From Nocardioides sp. QY071 (GTDB taxonomy: Bacteria; Actinomycetota; Actinomycetes; Propionibacteriales; Nocardioidaceae): a DNA stretch of 64,000 nt. The stretch lies in the NCBI RefSeq assembly GCF_029961765.1, contig NZ_CP124681.1, positions 4,960,001 through 5,024,000 of the forward strand, given 5' to 3'. Each line of letters begins with the position of its first letter. The first letter of the stretch is position 1. A program made the translations under genes and the position numbers. Of the stretch, positions 7,322 to 15,252 are shown piece by piece. The notes under the pieces were generated by a model. It saw nothing but the letters and a program-made list of their open reading frames with translations, was not told the DNA's origin and ran no database searches.

Positions 7322-8495
7322 GTCGGCCGACGGAGACGATGGCGCCCTGGCCGGCCTCGCGGTCGAGCGAGCGGCCGATGACCATCCGCTGGATCTGGTT
7401 GGTGCCCTCGAAGATCTGCATCACCTTGGCCTCGCGCATGTAGCGCTCGACCGGGAAGTCCTTGGTGTAGCCGGCGCCGCCGAGCACCTGGACGGCGTCG
7501 GTGGTCACCTTCATGGCGGCGTCGGTGGCGACCAGCTTGGCGATCGAGGCCTCGCGGGAGAACGGCAGGCCGAGGTCCTTGAGGCGGGCGGCGTGCAGCA
7601 CGGTGGCGCGGGCGGACTGGATCGCGGCCTCCATGTCGGCGAGCACGAAGGCCAGGCCCTGGTGGTCGATGATCCGCTGCCCGAAGGCCTCGCGCTGCTG
7701 GGCGTAGGCGACCGCGCGGTCGAGCGCGCCCTGGGCCAGGCCGGTCGCGACGGCGGCGATGCCGAGACGACCGGCATCGAGGCCGGCGAGGGCGATCTTG
7801 AGCCCCTGGCCCTCGGCGCCGAGGCGCTGCTCGACGGGGACCCGGACGTCCTCGAAGCGCACCGTCGCGGTGGTCGAGCCCATCAGGCCCATCTTGTCCT
7901 CGGGGGCGTCGGCCGACAGGCCGGGGGTGTCGGCACGGACCAGGAAGCAGGAGATGTCGCCGCGGCCCTCGCCCGTGCGGGCCATGACCTTGTAGAAGTC
8001 GGCCTGGCCGCCGTGGGTGACCCATGCCTTGGCGCCGTTGATGACGTACGCGTCGCCGTCGAGCCGGGCGCGCGTGCGCATCGCGGCCGGGTCGGAGCCG
8101 GCGTGCGCCTCGGAGAGGCAGTAGGCGCCGAGGAGGTCACCCCCGAGCATCTCCGGGAGCCACGCCGCGCGCTGCTCGTCAGTCCCGGCGGTGGCCAGGC
8201 CGAAGCAGCTCAGCGCGTGCACCGAGACGCCGACGCCGACGCTGGACCAGACCGAGCCGATCTCCTCGAGCACCTGAAGGTAGACCTCGTACGGCAGCCC
8301 GCCGCCGCCGATCTCCTCGGGGTAGGGCAGGCCGAGGAAGCCGGCCCGGCCGAGCAGCCGGAACACCTCGCGCGGGAAGGTGCCCGTCGCCTCGGCCTCC
8401 GCGGCGCGCGGCAACAGCTCGTCGGTGGCGAGCTGGCGCGCCAGGCGGAGCAGGTCGGCGTACTCCTCGGACGCCATCAGGCGACGTGCGGGCAT
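7314..8495 (-). CDS. Acyl-CoA dehydrogenase
   Basis: 393 residues, full length. The N-terminal helical domain, middle beta domain (YCLSEAHAGSDPAAMRT and AKAWVTHGG) and C-terminal helical domain are all present. The catalytic base is the glutamate of MQIFEGTNQIQRMVIGR near the C-terminus, the position used by short- and medium-chain acyl-CoA dehydrogenases. It oxidises an acyl-CoA to the 2-enoyl-CoA with FAD and passes electrons to ETF. Chain length cannot be read from the sequence. The ATG follows GGAGGA. A TetR-family gene is divergent 79 bp away and is the likely regulator. Confidence 0.92.
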   Translation of the reverse strand: MPARRLMASEEYADLLRLARQLATDELLPRAAEAEATGTFPREVFRLLGRAGFLGLPYPEEIGGGGLPYEVYLQVLEEIGSVWSSVGVGVSVHALSCFGLATAGTDEQRAAWLPEMLGGDLLGAYCLSEAHAGSDPAAMRTRARLDGDAYVINGAKAWVTHGGQADFYKVMARTGEGRGDISCFLVRADTPGLSADAPEDKMGLMGSTTATVRFEDVRVPVEQRLGAEGQGLKIALAGLDAGRLGIAAVATGLAQGALDRAVAYAQQREAFGQRIIDHQGLAFVLADMEAAIQSARATVLHAARLKDLGLPFSREASIAKLVATDAAMKVTTDAVQVLGGAGYTKDFPVERYMREAKVMQIFEGTNQIQRMVIGRSLDREAGQGAIVSVGRLS

Positions 8496-8574
8496 CGGGT
8501 CCTCCGTGATCTGAGTACTGAAATGGTGATCCTGGTACGGACTACGGTACGCCTTTCGTTGCTAACCTGCCAGC

Positions 8575-9177
8575 GTGCAGCAGCAGCGAACCCTCCCGGC
8601 GCGCACCCGCCAGCGCCGTGACGCGCTGCTCGACGAGCTGGTCGACCTGTTCCTGGCCGAGGGCTTCGCCGCCTTCGGGATCGGCGAGCTGGCCCAGCGG
8701 CTGTCCTGCTCACGCAGCACGCTCTACCTGGTCGCGCCCAGCAAGGAGCAGGTGATCACCGCGACGGTTCGGCAGTTCTTCAAGCGCGCCGCCGAACGGA
8801 TCGAGGAACGCGTCGAGGCAGCCCCCGACCCGGCGGACCGGCTCTCGACGTACCTCACCGCGGTGGCCGACGAGCTCGCCCCCGCCTCGCCGCAGTTCTA
8901 CGCCGACCTCGCCGGCTTCCCGCCCGGGGCCGAGGTCTACCGCGCCAACACCGCGCAGGCCGCCGCACGCGTGCAGGCGCTGGTCACCGAGGGCGTCGAG
9001 GCGGGCACCCTGCGCCAGGTCAACGCGACCTTCGTCGGCGCCGCCGTCGCCGAGGTGATGGACGCGATCGGCGACGGCCGCATCGGTACGGCGACCGGGC
9101 TCGACGACGCGCAGGCCTACCAGGCGCTGGTCGACCTGGTCGCCACCGGCCTGCGGGTCGGGCGACCCGGCGGGTGA
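8575..9177 (+). CDS. TetR-family transcriptional regulator
   Basis: 200 residues, GTG start. The N-terminal helix-turn-helix covers about residues 15-62 (LFLAEGFAAFGIGELAQRLSCSRSTLYLVAPSKEQVI). The C-terminal part is a TetR-type ligand-binding domain. It is divergent from the acyl-CoA dehydrogenase gene with 79 bp between the starts, the arrangement typical of a repressor responding to an acyl-CoA or fatty acid. No clean palindrome was found between them, so the operator remains unassigned. Confidence 0.85.
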   Translation: MQQQRTLPARTRQRRDALLDELVDLFLAEGFAAFGIGELAQRLSCSRSTLYLVAPSKEQVITATVRQFFKRAAERIEERVEAAPDPADRLSTYLTAVADELAPASPQFYADLAGFPPGAEVYRANTAQAAARVQALVTEGVEAGTLRQVNATFVGAAVAEVMDAIGDGRIGTATGLDDAQAYQALVDLVATGLRVGRPGG

Positions 9178-9228
9178 TCTTGCGCCGAAGCACCAGTACC
9201 GGTGAACCATCACCACTACGGTGCCGGC

Positions 9229-10089
9229 ATGCGCCTCCCCCACAAGGGCAGCGGCCCGGCCGCGCTCGTGATCGCCCTCCTCGCCCTCCTCGTCGCGGTG
9301 TCCGGCAGCTCGTACGCGGCGGTGACCGCGCACCGCAACTCCGTCGACACCGCCGCCCTGCAGCACCATGCCGTCACTCGCGGCAAGATCGCCCAGGGCG
9401 CCGTCGGCTCCGGCAAGGTGCTCGACGGCAGTCTGCGCGCACGTGACTTCCGCACCGGCGAGCTCCCCGCAGGCACGCCCGGCGCCGCCGGGGTGAACGG
9501 CCTGCCGGGCCAGCAGGGCCAGCAGGGCGCTGCCGGCGCGCCTGGACCCGTCGGCCCCCAGGGACCCGCCGGTCCGGTCGGCCCCATCGGACCCATCGGC
9601 CCGGTCGGCCCCCAAGGCGTGGCCGGCGCGGACGGCACACCGGGGAGCGCCTACACGGCCTACGAGTGGAGCGCAGCCAACGCCATCGCGATCCCCATCC
9701 TGGTGGCCAACACCCCGCAGAACGTCAGTGGCGTCGAGTTCACCAAGCTCGGCGACGGACCGGCCTTCCTCGGCGGCCCCACGGGACTGTCGTTCACCCG
9801 CACCGGCACCTACCGGATCAGCTACGGCCTGGACCTCCAGCCGCCGCTCGCGCTGGTGACCATGTCCGCCTTCGCCACCAAGGGCGCCGACGGCCTGCCG
9901 ACCGACCCGGTCGTGCCCGGCAGCCAGGTCAGCCGGACCGTGAGCAACGCGGTCCTCGCCCCCGAGCGGATCAGCCAGGACTTCCTGGTCGAGGTCAGCG
10001 CCGGCCAGACCGTGACCGTGTACGTGCAGACCAACCTGCTCGGCGTCGTCCGCACCAGCCAGCAGGTCGACGTGGAACTGGTCAGCTGA
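9229..10089 (+). CDS. Secreted collagen-like protein with C-terminal jelly-roll-type domain
   Basis: 286 residues. A signal peptide or signal anchor is clear (KGSG then about 20 hydrophobic residues, [20 protein letters not shown]). A short Ala/Val-rich spacer follows, then Gly-X-Y repeats at about residues 84-142 rich in GPxGPx and ending [10 protein letters not shown]. The last 140 residues are a beta-rich domain ([19 protein letters not shown]...[16 protein letters not shown]) resembling the trimerising BclA/C1q-like heads of bacterial collagen-like proteins. It is therefore probably an exported, trimeric stalk-and-head protein. ATG 9229 places the charged signal start correctly; an upstream in-frame ATG at 9202 adds only MNHHHYGAG. 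Confidence 0.8.
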   Translation: MRLPHKGSGPAALVIALLALLVAVSGSSYAAVTAHRNSVDTAALQHHAVTRGKIAQGAVGSGKVLDGSLRARDFRTGELPAGTPGAAGVNGLPGQQGQQGAAGAPGPVGPQGPAGPVGPIGPIGPVGPQGVAGADGTPGSAYTAYEWSAANAIAIPILVANTPQNVSGVEFTKLGDGPAFLGGPTGLSFTRTGTYRISYGLDLQPPLALVTMSAFATKGADGLPTDPVVPGSQVSRTVSNAVLAPERISQDFLVEVSAGQTVTVYVQTNLLGVVRTSQQVDVELVS

Positions 10090-10130
10090 GGTTGACCGTG
10101 CGCGCGGCCTGAGCCGTTCACACTGGGCAG

Positions 10131-11336
10131 GTGACCGACCTGATCGCACCCCTGCTCGCCGCCCGCGCCGGCGGCTTCCGGCCCTCCCCGGTCCGGGACT
10201 TCTGGGAGGTGTCGATGGAGCCCGGGATCATCTCCCTGGCCGGCGGCAACCCCGACCTGTCGGTCCTGCCGCTCGGCGAGCTCGGCGAGGTGGCGGCGCG
10301 GGTGATCCGCGACCGAGGCCTCGAGGTCCTGCAGTACGGCGGCGGCACCGGCGCGCCGGGCACTCGCGAGGCCGTCGCCCGGACGATGGCCGCCGAGGGC
10401 ATCCCGGTCGACCCCGCGGACGTGCAGGTGACCGCGGGATCCCAGATGGCGCTCGACCTGGTGGTCAAGCTGCTGTTCGACCCGGGCGACGTGGTGCTGG
10501 CCGAGGGGCCGTCGTACGTCGGGGCGATCGGGCTGTTCGTCGGCATGCAGGTCGACGTCGTGCACGTACCGATCGACGACGACGGCCTGGTGCCGGCCGC
10601 GTTGGAGGAGACCGTCGCGCGGCTGCGCGCGGAGGGCCGCCGGGTCAAGGCGCTGTACACGATCCCGAACTTCCACAACCCGAGCGGCGTGACGCTCGCG
10701 GCACAGCGGCGGCCCGACGTGGTGCGGATCTGCCGCGACGCGGGGATCACCGTCATCGAGGACAACCCGTACGGGCTGCTGTCCTTCGACGGCGCGTCCC
10801 TGCCGAGCCTGCGCTCGCTCGACCCCGACAACGTGGTCTACCTGGGATCGTTCTCCAAGGTCGTCGCCCCCGGCCTCCGGGTCGGCTGGGCGGTCGCGCC
10901 CGAGCCGCTGCGCCGGCCGCTGCAGCTGGCCTCGGAGGCCACCGTGATCTGCGCGTCGGTGCTGAGCCAGGCCGTCGTCGAGGAGTACGTCCTGCGCCAC
11001 GACTGGCTCGCCGTCCTGGCCCGGGCCCGGCGGCTCTACGAGTCCCGCGCGGGTGCCGTGCTCGACGCTCTGGCCGGCGCGGGGCCCGGCGTCAGCTGGT
11101 CGGTGCCGCGCGGCGGCTTCTTCACGTGGGTCACGCTGCCCGCCGGCAGTGACGTGCACGGGGTGCTCGACGCCGCCATCGAGCGGCGGGTCGTGTTCGT
11201 GCCCGGGTCTGCGTTCCACGCCGACGGCGGCGGCACGAACCAGCTGCGGCTGGCGTTCTCGCTGGAGAAGGAGGACGTCCTCGCCGAGGGGGTACGACGC
11301 CTGCTGGATGCGATCGCCGAGGTGGCCGCGGCCTGA
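10131..11336 (+). CDS. PLP-dependent aminotransferase (class I, LysN/2-aminoadipate type)
   Basis: 401 residues, GTG start. The PLP lysine is in GSFSKVVAPGLRVGW. PNFHNPSGVTL and the aspartate of EDNPYGLL match the cofactor-binding residues of the fold-I aminotransferases related to LysN and aromatic or 2-aminoadipate aminotransferases. There is no N-terminal GntR domain, so this is a stand-alone enzyme. Its amino donor cannot be assigned from sequence. It is 41 bp after the collagen-like gene and probably not functionally linked to it. Confidence 0.88.
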   Translation: MTDLIAPLLAARAGGFRPSPVRDFWEVSMEPGIISLAGGNPDLSVLPLGELGEVAARVIRDRGLEVLQYGGGTGAPGTREAVARTMAAEGIPVDPADVQVTAGSQMALDLVVKLLFDPGDVVLAEGPSYVGAIGLFVGMQVDVVHVPIDDDGLVPAALEETVARLRAEGRRVKALYTIPNFHNPSGVTLAAQRRPDVVRICRDAGITVIEDNPYGLLSFDGASLPSLRSLDPDNVVYLGSFSKVVAPGLRVGWAVAPEPLRRPLQLASEATVICASVLSQAVVEEYVLRHDWLAVLARARRLYESRAGAVLDALAGAGPGVSWSVPRGGFFTWVTLPAGSDVHGVLDAAIERRVVFVPGSAFHADGGGTNQLRLAFSLEKEDVLAEGVRRLLDAIAEVAAA

Positions 11337-11370
11337 AGCCCGGATCCAGCCTGAGGCCGTCAGGTTCGGG

Positions 11371-11625
11371 TCAGGTGTCCTCGGGCGCCGGGTCGCGCGG
11401 CGCCGGCGCCGGTCCGTGCCGGGTGACAGCCTGGTGCAGGGGCAGGGCGATGTGGCCCCGGCGGCGCACACCGGTGGCCGCGTCGACGACGTAGAGCCAC
11501 ACCACGCCGGGGACGGCGGAGCGGGCGAGCTGCACCCGGCACCGGTTCGAGATCCCCGGCAGCGTGACGACGTCACCGGGTTCGAGCTGGGCGGCGGTGA
11601 CGGTCTCGTCGGTGCCCTCGTCCAT
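11371..11625 (-). CDS. Small hypothetical protein
   Basis: 84 residues starting at MDEGTDETVTAAQLEPGDVV. It contains short beta-strand-like segments (DVVTLPG, CRVQLARSAVPGVVWLYVVD, RRRGHIALP) and a Pro/Ala-rich tail. I do not recognise the family; it resembles small SH3-like beta-barrel proteins but this is only an impression. It is divergent from the arsR gene, with the candidate ArsR operator in the 107 bp between them, so it may be co-regulated. A longer in-frame start at 11697 would run over that operator. Confidence 0.5.
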   Translation of the reverse strand: MDEGTDETVTAAQLEPGDVVTLPGISNRCRVQLARSAVPGVVWLYVVDAATGVRRRGHIALPLHQAVTRHGPAPAPRDPAPEDT

Positions 11626-11670
11626 GCGGCCTGTCCGCTCCTTCGTTCGGTCCCCGTGTGGATGACGATA

Positions 11671-11684
11671 TGAAGACTTCTTCA
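11671..11684 (+). promoter_or_regulatory. Candidate ArsR/SmtB operator
   Basis: TGAAGACTTCTTCA is an inverted repeat of TGAAGA/TCTTCA with a 2-bp spacer. It fits the TGAA-N6-TTCA core of operators bound by ArsR/SmtB repressors. It lies 49 bp upstream of arsR and between arsR and the divergent small gene. The surrounding 30 bp are unusually AT-rich for this genome, as expected for a promoter. Confidence 0.65.
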
Positions 11685-11732
11685 AGTGATGTATCATAGC
11701 GGTTACAGCGACGACGAGAGGAAGGCGGGGCG

Positions 11733-12068
11733 ATGGGAGTGCCGCTCTACCAGACCAAGGCCGAGTTCTTCCGCACCCTCGGCCACCCGGCCCGGATCCG
11801 GATCCTCGAACTGCTCTCCGAGCGCGACCACGCGGTCCACGAGCTGCTCGAGCAGATCGCGATCGAGCCGAGCAACCTCTCGCAGCAGCTCGCGGTGTTG
11901 CGTCGTACGTCGCTCGTCGTGTCGCGCCGCGAGGGCACCGCCGTCGTCTACTCCATCAGCGCGCCCGAGGTGCGCGACCTGCTGCTGTCGGCGCGCAGGA
12001 TCCTGGTCGGGCTCGCCGAGACCCGCACCGACTTCGAGGACGAGCTGATGGTGCCGGGCACCCGATGA
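11733..12068 (+). CDS. ArsR-family transcriptional regulator
   Basis: 111 residues with the ArsR winged helix (KAEFFRTLGHPARIRILELLSERDHAVHELLEQI...NLSQQLAVLRRTSLVVSRREGTAVVYSIS). There is no obvious cysteine metal site in the recognition helix; the inducer may not be a metal. It is followed immediately by a SulP transporter gene through an 11-bp tandem repeat that couples the two genes. The likely operator is TGAAGACTTCTTCA at 11671-11684. It probably represses both genes in response to an anion or redox signal; this is inferred from gene order. Confidence 0.87.
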   Translation: MGVPLYQTKAEFFRTLGHPARIRILELLSERDHAVHELLEQIAIEPSNLSQQLAVLRRTSLVVSRREGTAVVYSISAPEVRDLLLSARRILVGLAETRTDFEDELMVPGTR

Positions 12069-12114
12069 CCACCCGATGACCACCCGATGACCACCCGATG
12101 ACCACCCGATGACC
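12060..12114 (+). repeat. Five tandem 11-bp repeats forming a stop-start ladder between arsR and sulP
   Basis: ACCCGATGACC is repeated exactly five times. Each copy contains ATGA, a stop codon overlapping a start codon. The first ATGA (12065-12068) holds the arsR stop. Each following ATG reads Met-Thr-Thr-Arg-stop, and its stop overlaps the next ATG. The last ATG (12109) opens sulP as MTTVLARL. The ancestral junction was probably a single ATGA overlap that has since expanded. Because each unit is a self-contained minicistron, changes in copy number would not break either gene. Confidence 0.85.
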
Positions 12115-13794
12115 ACCGTGCTCGCGCGCCTGCGCCAGCTGGCGCCGCGCCGCGCCGACTGGGCCCAGGCCGACCTGCGCCACGACCTCACCGCCGGGGT
12201 GATGGTCGCCCTCGTGGCACTCCCACTGGCACTCGGCTTCGGGGTCAGCTCGGGTGTCGGCGCCGGCGCCGGCATCGTCACGGCGGTCGTCGCCGGTGCC
12301 GTCGCCGCGGTCTTCGGCGGCAGCCACGTCCAGGTCAGCGGACCGACCGGCGCGATGACCGTCGTCCTCATCCCCATCGTCGCCGCGCACGGCGCCGACG
12401 GCGTCCTCGTGGTCGGGCTGCTCGCCGGACTGATGCTGCTGGCGCTGGCGCTCACCGGCGCCGGCCGGGCGATCAGGTACGTCCCCGTGCCGGTGATCGA
12501 GGGCTTCACCGCCGGGATCGCCGTGATCATCGCGCTGCAGCAGCTGCCCGCCGCGCTCGGCGTCGACGTACACGCCGAGAGGATCCTGGTCCTCGCCGCG
12601 GACGCCGTACGAGCGTGGGCCCAGGCCCCGACCTGGGGCGCGCCCGCAACCGCGCTCGGCGTCGCGGCCCTCATCGTCGTGCTCGCCCGGGTGCGCGCGG
12701 GCTTCCCCGTCGCTCTCGTCCTCGTCGTGGCCGCCACCGTGGCGAACGCACTGCTGGCCGACCGCGGTGGCGATCGCCCACTCGCCACGATCGGCGAGAT
12801 CCCCTCCGGCCTGCCCGCGCCGCACCTGCCCGGGGTCCCCTGGGGCGACCTCGACACCCTCGTGCTGGCCGCGGTCGCCGTCGCGGCCCTGGGGGCGCTG
12901 GAGAGCCTGCTGTCCGCCACCGTCGCCGACGCGATGAGCGTCGGGCAGCGGCACGACCCCGACCGCGAGCTGCTCGGGCAGGGCCTGGCCAACCTCGCCA
13001 GCCCGTTGTTCGGCGGCATCCCCGCCACCGCGGCGATCGCGCGTACGGCGGTCAACGTGCGCTCCGGAGCCCGCTCGCGGCTCGCCGCCCTGACCCATGC
13101 CGTGCTGCTGCTGGCCGTCGTGCTGGTGGCGGCACGCTGGGTGGGCCAGATCCCGCTCGCCGCACTCGCCGGCGTACTGATCGCCACCGCGGTCCAGATG
13201 GTCCGGGTGTCCAGCCTCGCGCCGCTCCTGCGCGCGACCCGCGGCGACGCCGCGACCCTGGTCCTGACCGCGGTCGCCACGGTCGCCCTCGACCTCGTCC
13301 AGGCCGTTCTCGTCGGCCTGGCGGCCGCGGGCTTCTTCGCCCTTCGCCACACGGCCGCGACGGCCCGGCTGGAGGAGGTGCCGCTCGACGAGAGCGACCA
13401 TCACGACGAGGAGCGCCGCCTGCTCGACGAGCAGATCGTCGCCTACCGCCTCGACGGCCCGCTCTTCTTCGCCGCCGCCCACGACTTCCTGCTCGAGCTC
13501 GCCGAGGTCAGCCGGGTCCGGGTCGTCGTGCTCCGGATGTCGCACCTGACCGCCGTCGACGCCACCGGCGCCCACGTGCTCGCCGACACCATCGGCCGCT
13601 TGGAGCAGCGTGGCGTCACCGTCCTGCTCTCCGGCACCCGCCCCGAGCACGTCGCCGTCCTCGAGCAGCTCGGCGTGCACCGCCAGCTGGCCCATGAGCG
13701 GCACCTGTTCGCGACGACACCGGAGGCCATCGAGCACGCGCGCCTGCACGCCGCGCGGGTCGCGCACGAGCCGGGTCAGGCGGCCCGCCCCTAG
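12109..13794 (+). CDS. SulP-family anion transporter with STAS domain
   Basis: 561 residues. The membrane part (about residues 20-420) has the SulP pattern of hydrophobic helices, with GVMVALVALPLALGFGV in the first helix, QVSGPTGAMTVVL and LFGGIPATAAIARTAVNVRSG. A STAS domain follows at about residues 440-540 (VVLRMSHLTAVDATGAHVLADTI). The family carries sulfate, bicarbonate or other anions at the cytoplasmic membrane; the ion cannot be assigned here. The start MTTVLARL lies in the last copy of the 11-bp repeat, so translation depends on the stop-start ladder behind arsR. Pairing with ArsR, rather than with sulfate-assimilation genes, is notable. Confidence 0.9.
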   Translation: MTTVLARLRQLAPRRADWAQADLRHDLTAGVMVALVALPLALGFGVSSGVGAGAGIVTAVVAGAVAAVFGGSHVQVSGPTGAMTVVLIPIVAAHGADGVLVVGLLAGLMLLALALTGAGRAIRYVPVPVIEGFTAGIAVIIALQQLPAALGVDVHAERILVLAADAVRAWAQAPTWGAPATALGVAALIVVLARVRAGFPVALVLVVAATVANALLADRGGDRPLATIGEIPSGLPAPHLPGVPWGDLDTLVLAAVAVAALGALESLLSATVADAMSVGQRHDPDRELLGQGLANLASPLFGGIPATAAIARTAVNVRSGARSRLAALTHAVLLLAVVLVAARWVGQIPLAALAGVLIATAVQMVRVSSLAPLLRATRGDAATLVLTAVATVALDLVQAVLVGLAAAGFFALRHTAATARLEEVPLDESDHHDEERRLLDEQIVAYRLDGPLFFAAAHDFLLELAEVSRVRVVVLRMSHLTAVDATGAHVLADTIGRLEQRGVTVLLSGTRPEHVAVLEQLGVHRQLAHERHLFATTPEAIEHARLHAARVAHEPGQAARP

Positions 13795-13804
13795 GCCGTC
13801 GGCG

Positions 13805-14497
13805 TCAGGTCCAGAGCACCTCGCGCGCCCACAACGGCACCAGGTCCCCGGCCCGGCCCTGCCGGGACTCGTGGAAGAAGTGGCTGCCCTCGCTGGGCTC
13901 GAGGTTGAGCTCGAGGGTGCGGGCGCCGTGGCGCCGGGCGTGCTGGACGAACCCGGCCGCCGGGTAGACCGCGCCGGAGGTGCCGATGGACACGAAGATG
14001 CTGGCCTCCGAGAGGGCGTCGGCGATCCGGTCCATCTCGTAGGGCACCTCGCCGAACCAGACGACGTCGGGCCGCAGCTCGTGGGCGCCGCAGCCGGGGC
14101 AGGCCGGCTCGTCGAGGAGGGTGCCGGTCCACGGAGAGGCGACCCCGCAGGAGCGGCACAGCGCCTTGAGCAGCTCACCGTGCATGTGGATCACGTTGCG
14201 CGACCCCGCACGCTCGTGCAGGTCGTCGATGTTCTGGGTGACCACGAGCAGGCCGGTGCCGAGGGTCTCCTCGAGCTCGGCCAGGGCGTGGTGGGCGGCG
14301 TTGGGCTCGACGGTCTCCAGCGCGGCGCGGCGCTCGTCGTAGAACCGCTGCACCGTCGCCCGGTCCCGCTCGAAGCCCTCCGGCGTCGCGACGTCCTCGA
14401 CGCGGTGCCCCTCCCACAGCCCGTCGGCGTCGCGGAAGGTCGGCACCCCGCTCTCGGCGGAGATGCCGGCACCGGTCAGGACGACGATCTGAGGCAC
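13805..14497 (-). CDS. cobB: SIR2-family NAD-dependent protein deacylase (class III sirtuin)
   Basis: 230 residues. GAGISAESGVPTFRD, TQNIDDLHERAG and HMHG (catalytic histidine) are all present. Four cysteines in CRSC...CPGC form the structural zinc site. The Y-x-x-R pair in FYDERRA is the mark of class III sirtuins, which prefer succinyl or malonyl groups on lysine as well as acetyl. It starts with GTG and is a single-gene unit. Acetyl-CoA metabolism elsewhere in the window is a plausible target, because CobB commonly reactivates acetylated acetyl-CoA synthetase; this is inference. Confidence 0.9.
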   Translation of the reverse strand: MPQIVVLTGAGISAESGVPTFRDADGLWEGHRVEDVATPEGFERDRATVQRFYDERRAALETVEPNAAHHALAELEETLGTGLLVVTQNIDDLHERAGSRNVIHMHGELLKALCRSCGVASPWTGTLLDEPACPGCGAHELRPDVVWFGEVPYEMDRIADALSEASIFVSIGTSGAVYPAAGFVQHARRHGARTLELNLEPSEGSHFFHESRQGRAGDLVPLWAREVLWT

Positions 14498-14531
14498 GTC
14501 GGGAGGCTACCCGCCCGTGCCGTGACCAGCG

Positions 14532-15194
14532 TCACCCGTCCACGAGTTCGGGGCGCAGGACACTGGCCCGGGTCGCGCGAGCCAGCCAGTCGGCGTACTT
14601 CCTGGGGGTCCAGCCGCGCTGCCGCACCAGGAGGTCGTACGGCGCCGGGTCGGTCATCAGCCACAGCAGGTCCGCCGCGGCCGGTACGCCGAGCCCGCGG
14701 CGCAGGCCGCGCAGGTCGTGCAGCTGGCGGGCCATCATCGTCATGCCGAACAGCCGCTGCCGCCGCACGTCCTCGAGCAGCGCGACGGCGTCGGGATCAC
14801 CGGACGCCGCGGCGGCCTCGACGGCCAGCGCGATCGGCGCGACCCGCGGCATGGTCTCGGCGAGATGGGCGGCATACCCGTCGATGACCTCGACCGGGTC
14901 GGTCGAGGCGCGCAGCCGCTGGATGACCGGTCGCTCCATCATCGGGACGTCCTCGTCGTCGCCGGCGACCGCCCAGTCGAACGCGAGCTTGACCAGCACG
15001 ACCTTGCCGCCGACGGCGGTGAACACGGTCTTGCGACTCACCCCGGCGGCCCTCGCGACATCGTCGATCGTGGTCGCGGCGTACCCGTGGGCGGCGAACA
15101 GCTCGCCCGCGGCCGCGACGATCCGCTGCCGGGTGGCGCGGGCCTGCTCGGCACGCAGGTCGGACGAGTAGGACCTCTTGCCGGTCTCAGTCAT
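14532..15194 (-). CDS. TetR-family transcriptional regulator
   Basis: 220 residues. The DNA-binding domain (about residues 14-60) reads RQRIVAAAGELFAAHGYAATTIDDVARAAGVSRKTVFTAVGGK, a well-conserved TetR helix-turn-helix. ATG 15194 gives the usual 12-residue lead; an upstream in-frame ATG would cross the divergent gene. It is divergent from a flavin monooxygenase gene with 58 bp between starts, and GTTAC-N7-GTAAC lies there. It is likely the local repressor of that enzyme. Confidence 0.86.
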   Translation of the reverse strand: MTETGKRSYSSDLRAEQARATRQRIVAAAGELFAAHGYAATTIDDVARAAGVSRKTVFTAVGGKVVLVKLAFDWAVAGDDEDVPMMERPVIQRLRASTDPVEVIDGYAAHLAETMPRVAPIALAVEAAAASGDPDAVALLEDVRRQRLFGMTMMARQLHDLRGLRRGLGVPAAADLLWLMTDPAPYDLLVRQRGWTPRKYADWLARATRASVLRPELVDG

Positions 15195-15198
15195 TGGA

Positions 15199-15215
15199 GT
15201 TACTCTCGATGTAAC
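15199..15215 (+). promoter_or_regulatory. Candidate TetR operator
   Basis: GTTAC (15199-15203) and GTAAC (15211-15215) form a perfect inverted repeat with a 7-bp spacer. It sits 4 bp before the tetR start and 37 bp before the flavin monooxygenase start, so one site could control both divergent genes. Confidence 0.5.
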
Positions 15216-15252
15216 GAATACGTCTCGGGTCACCACAATACAGGGGGTAGCC

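Noticed and set aside
8534-8551. GGTACG repeated directly 12 bp apart between the acyl-CoA dehydrogenase and TetR genes
   Set aside because: TetR operators are normally palindromic, and these are short direct repeats within GC-rich DNA. Not enough to call an operator.
12060-12114. Possible CRISPR-like array
   Set aside because: The units are 11 bp and directly adjacent with no spacers; they are a simple tandem repeat across a gene junction.
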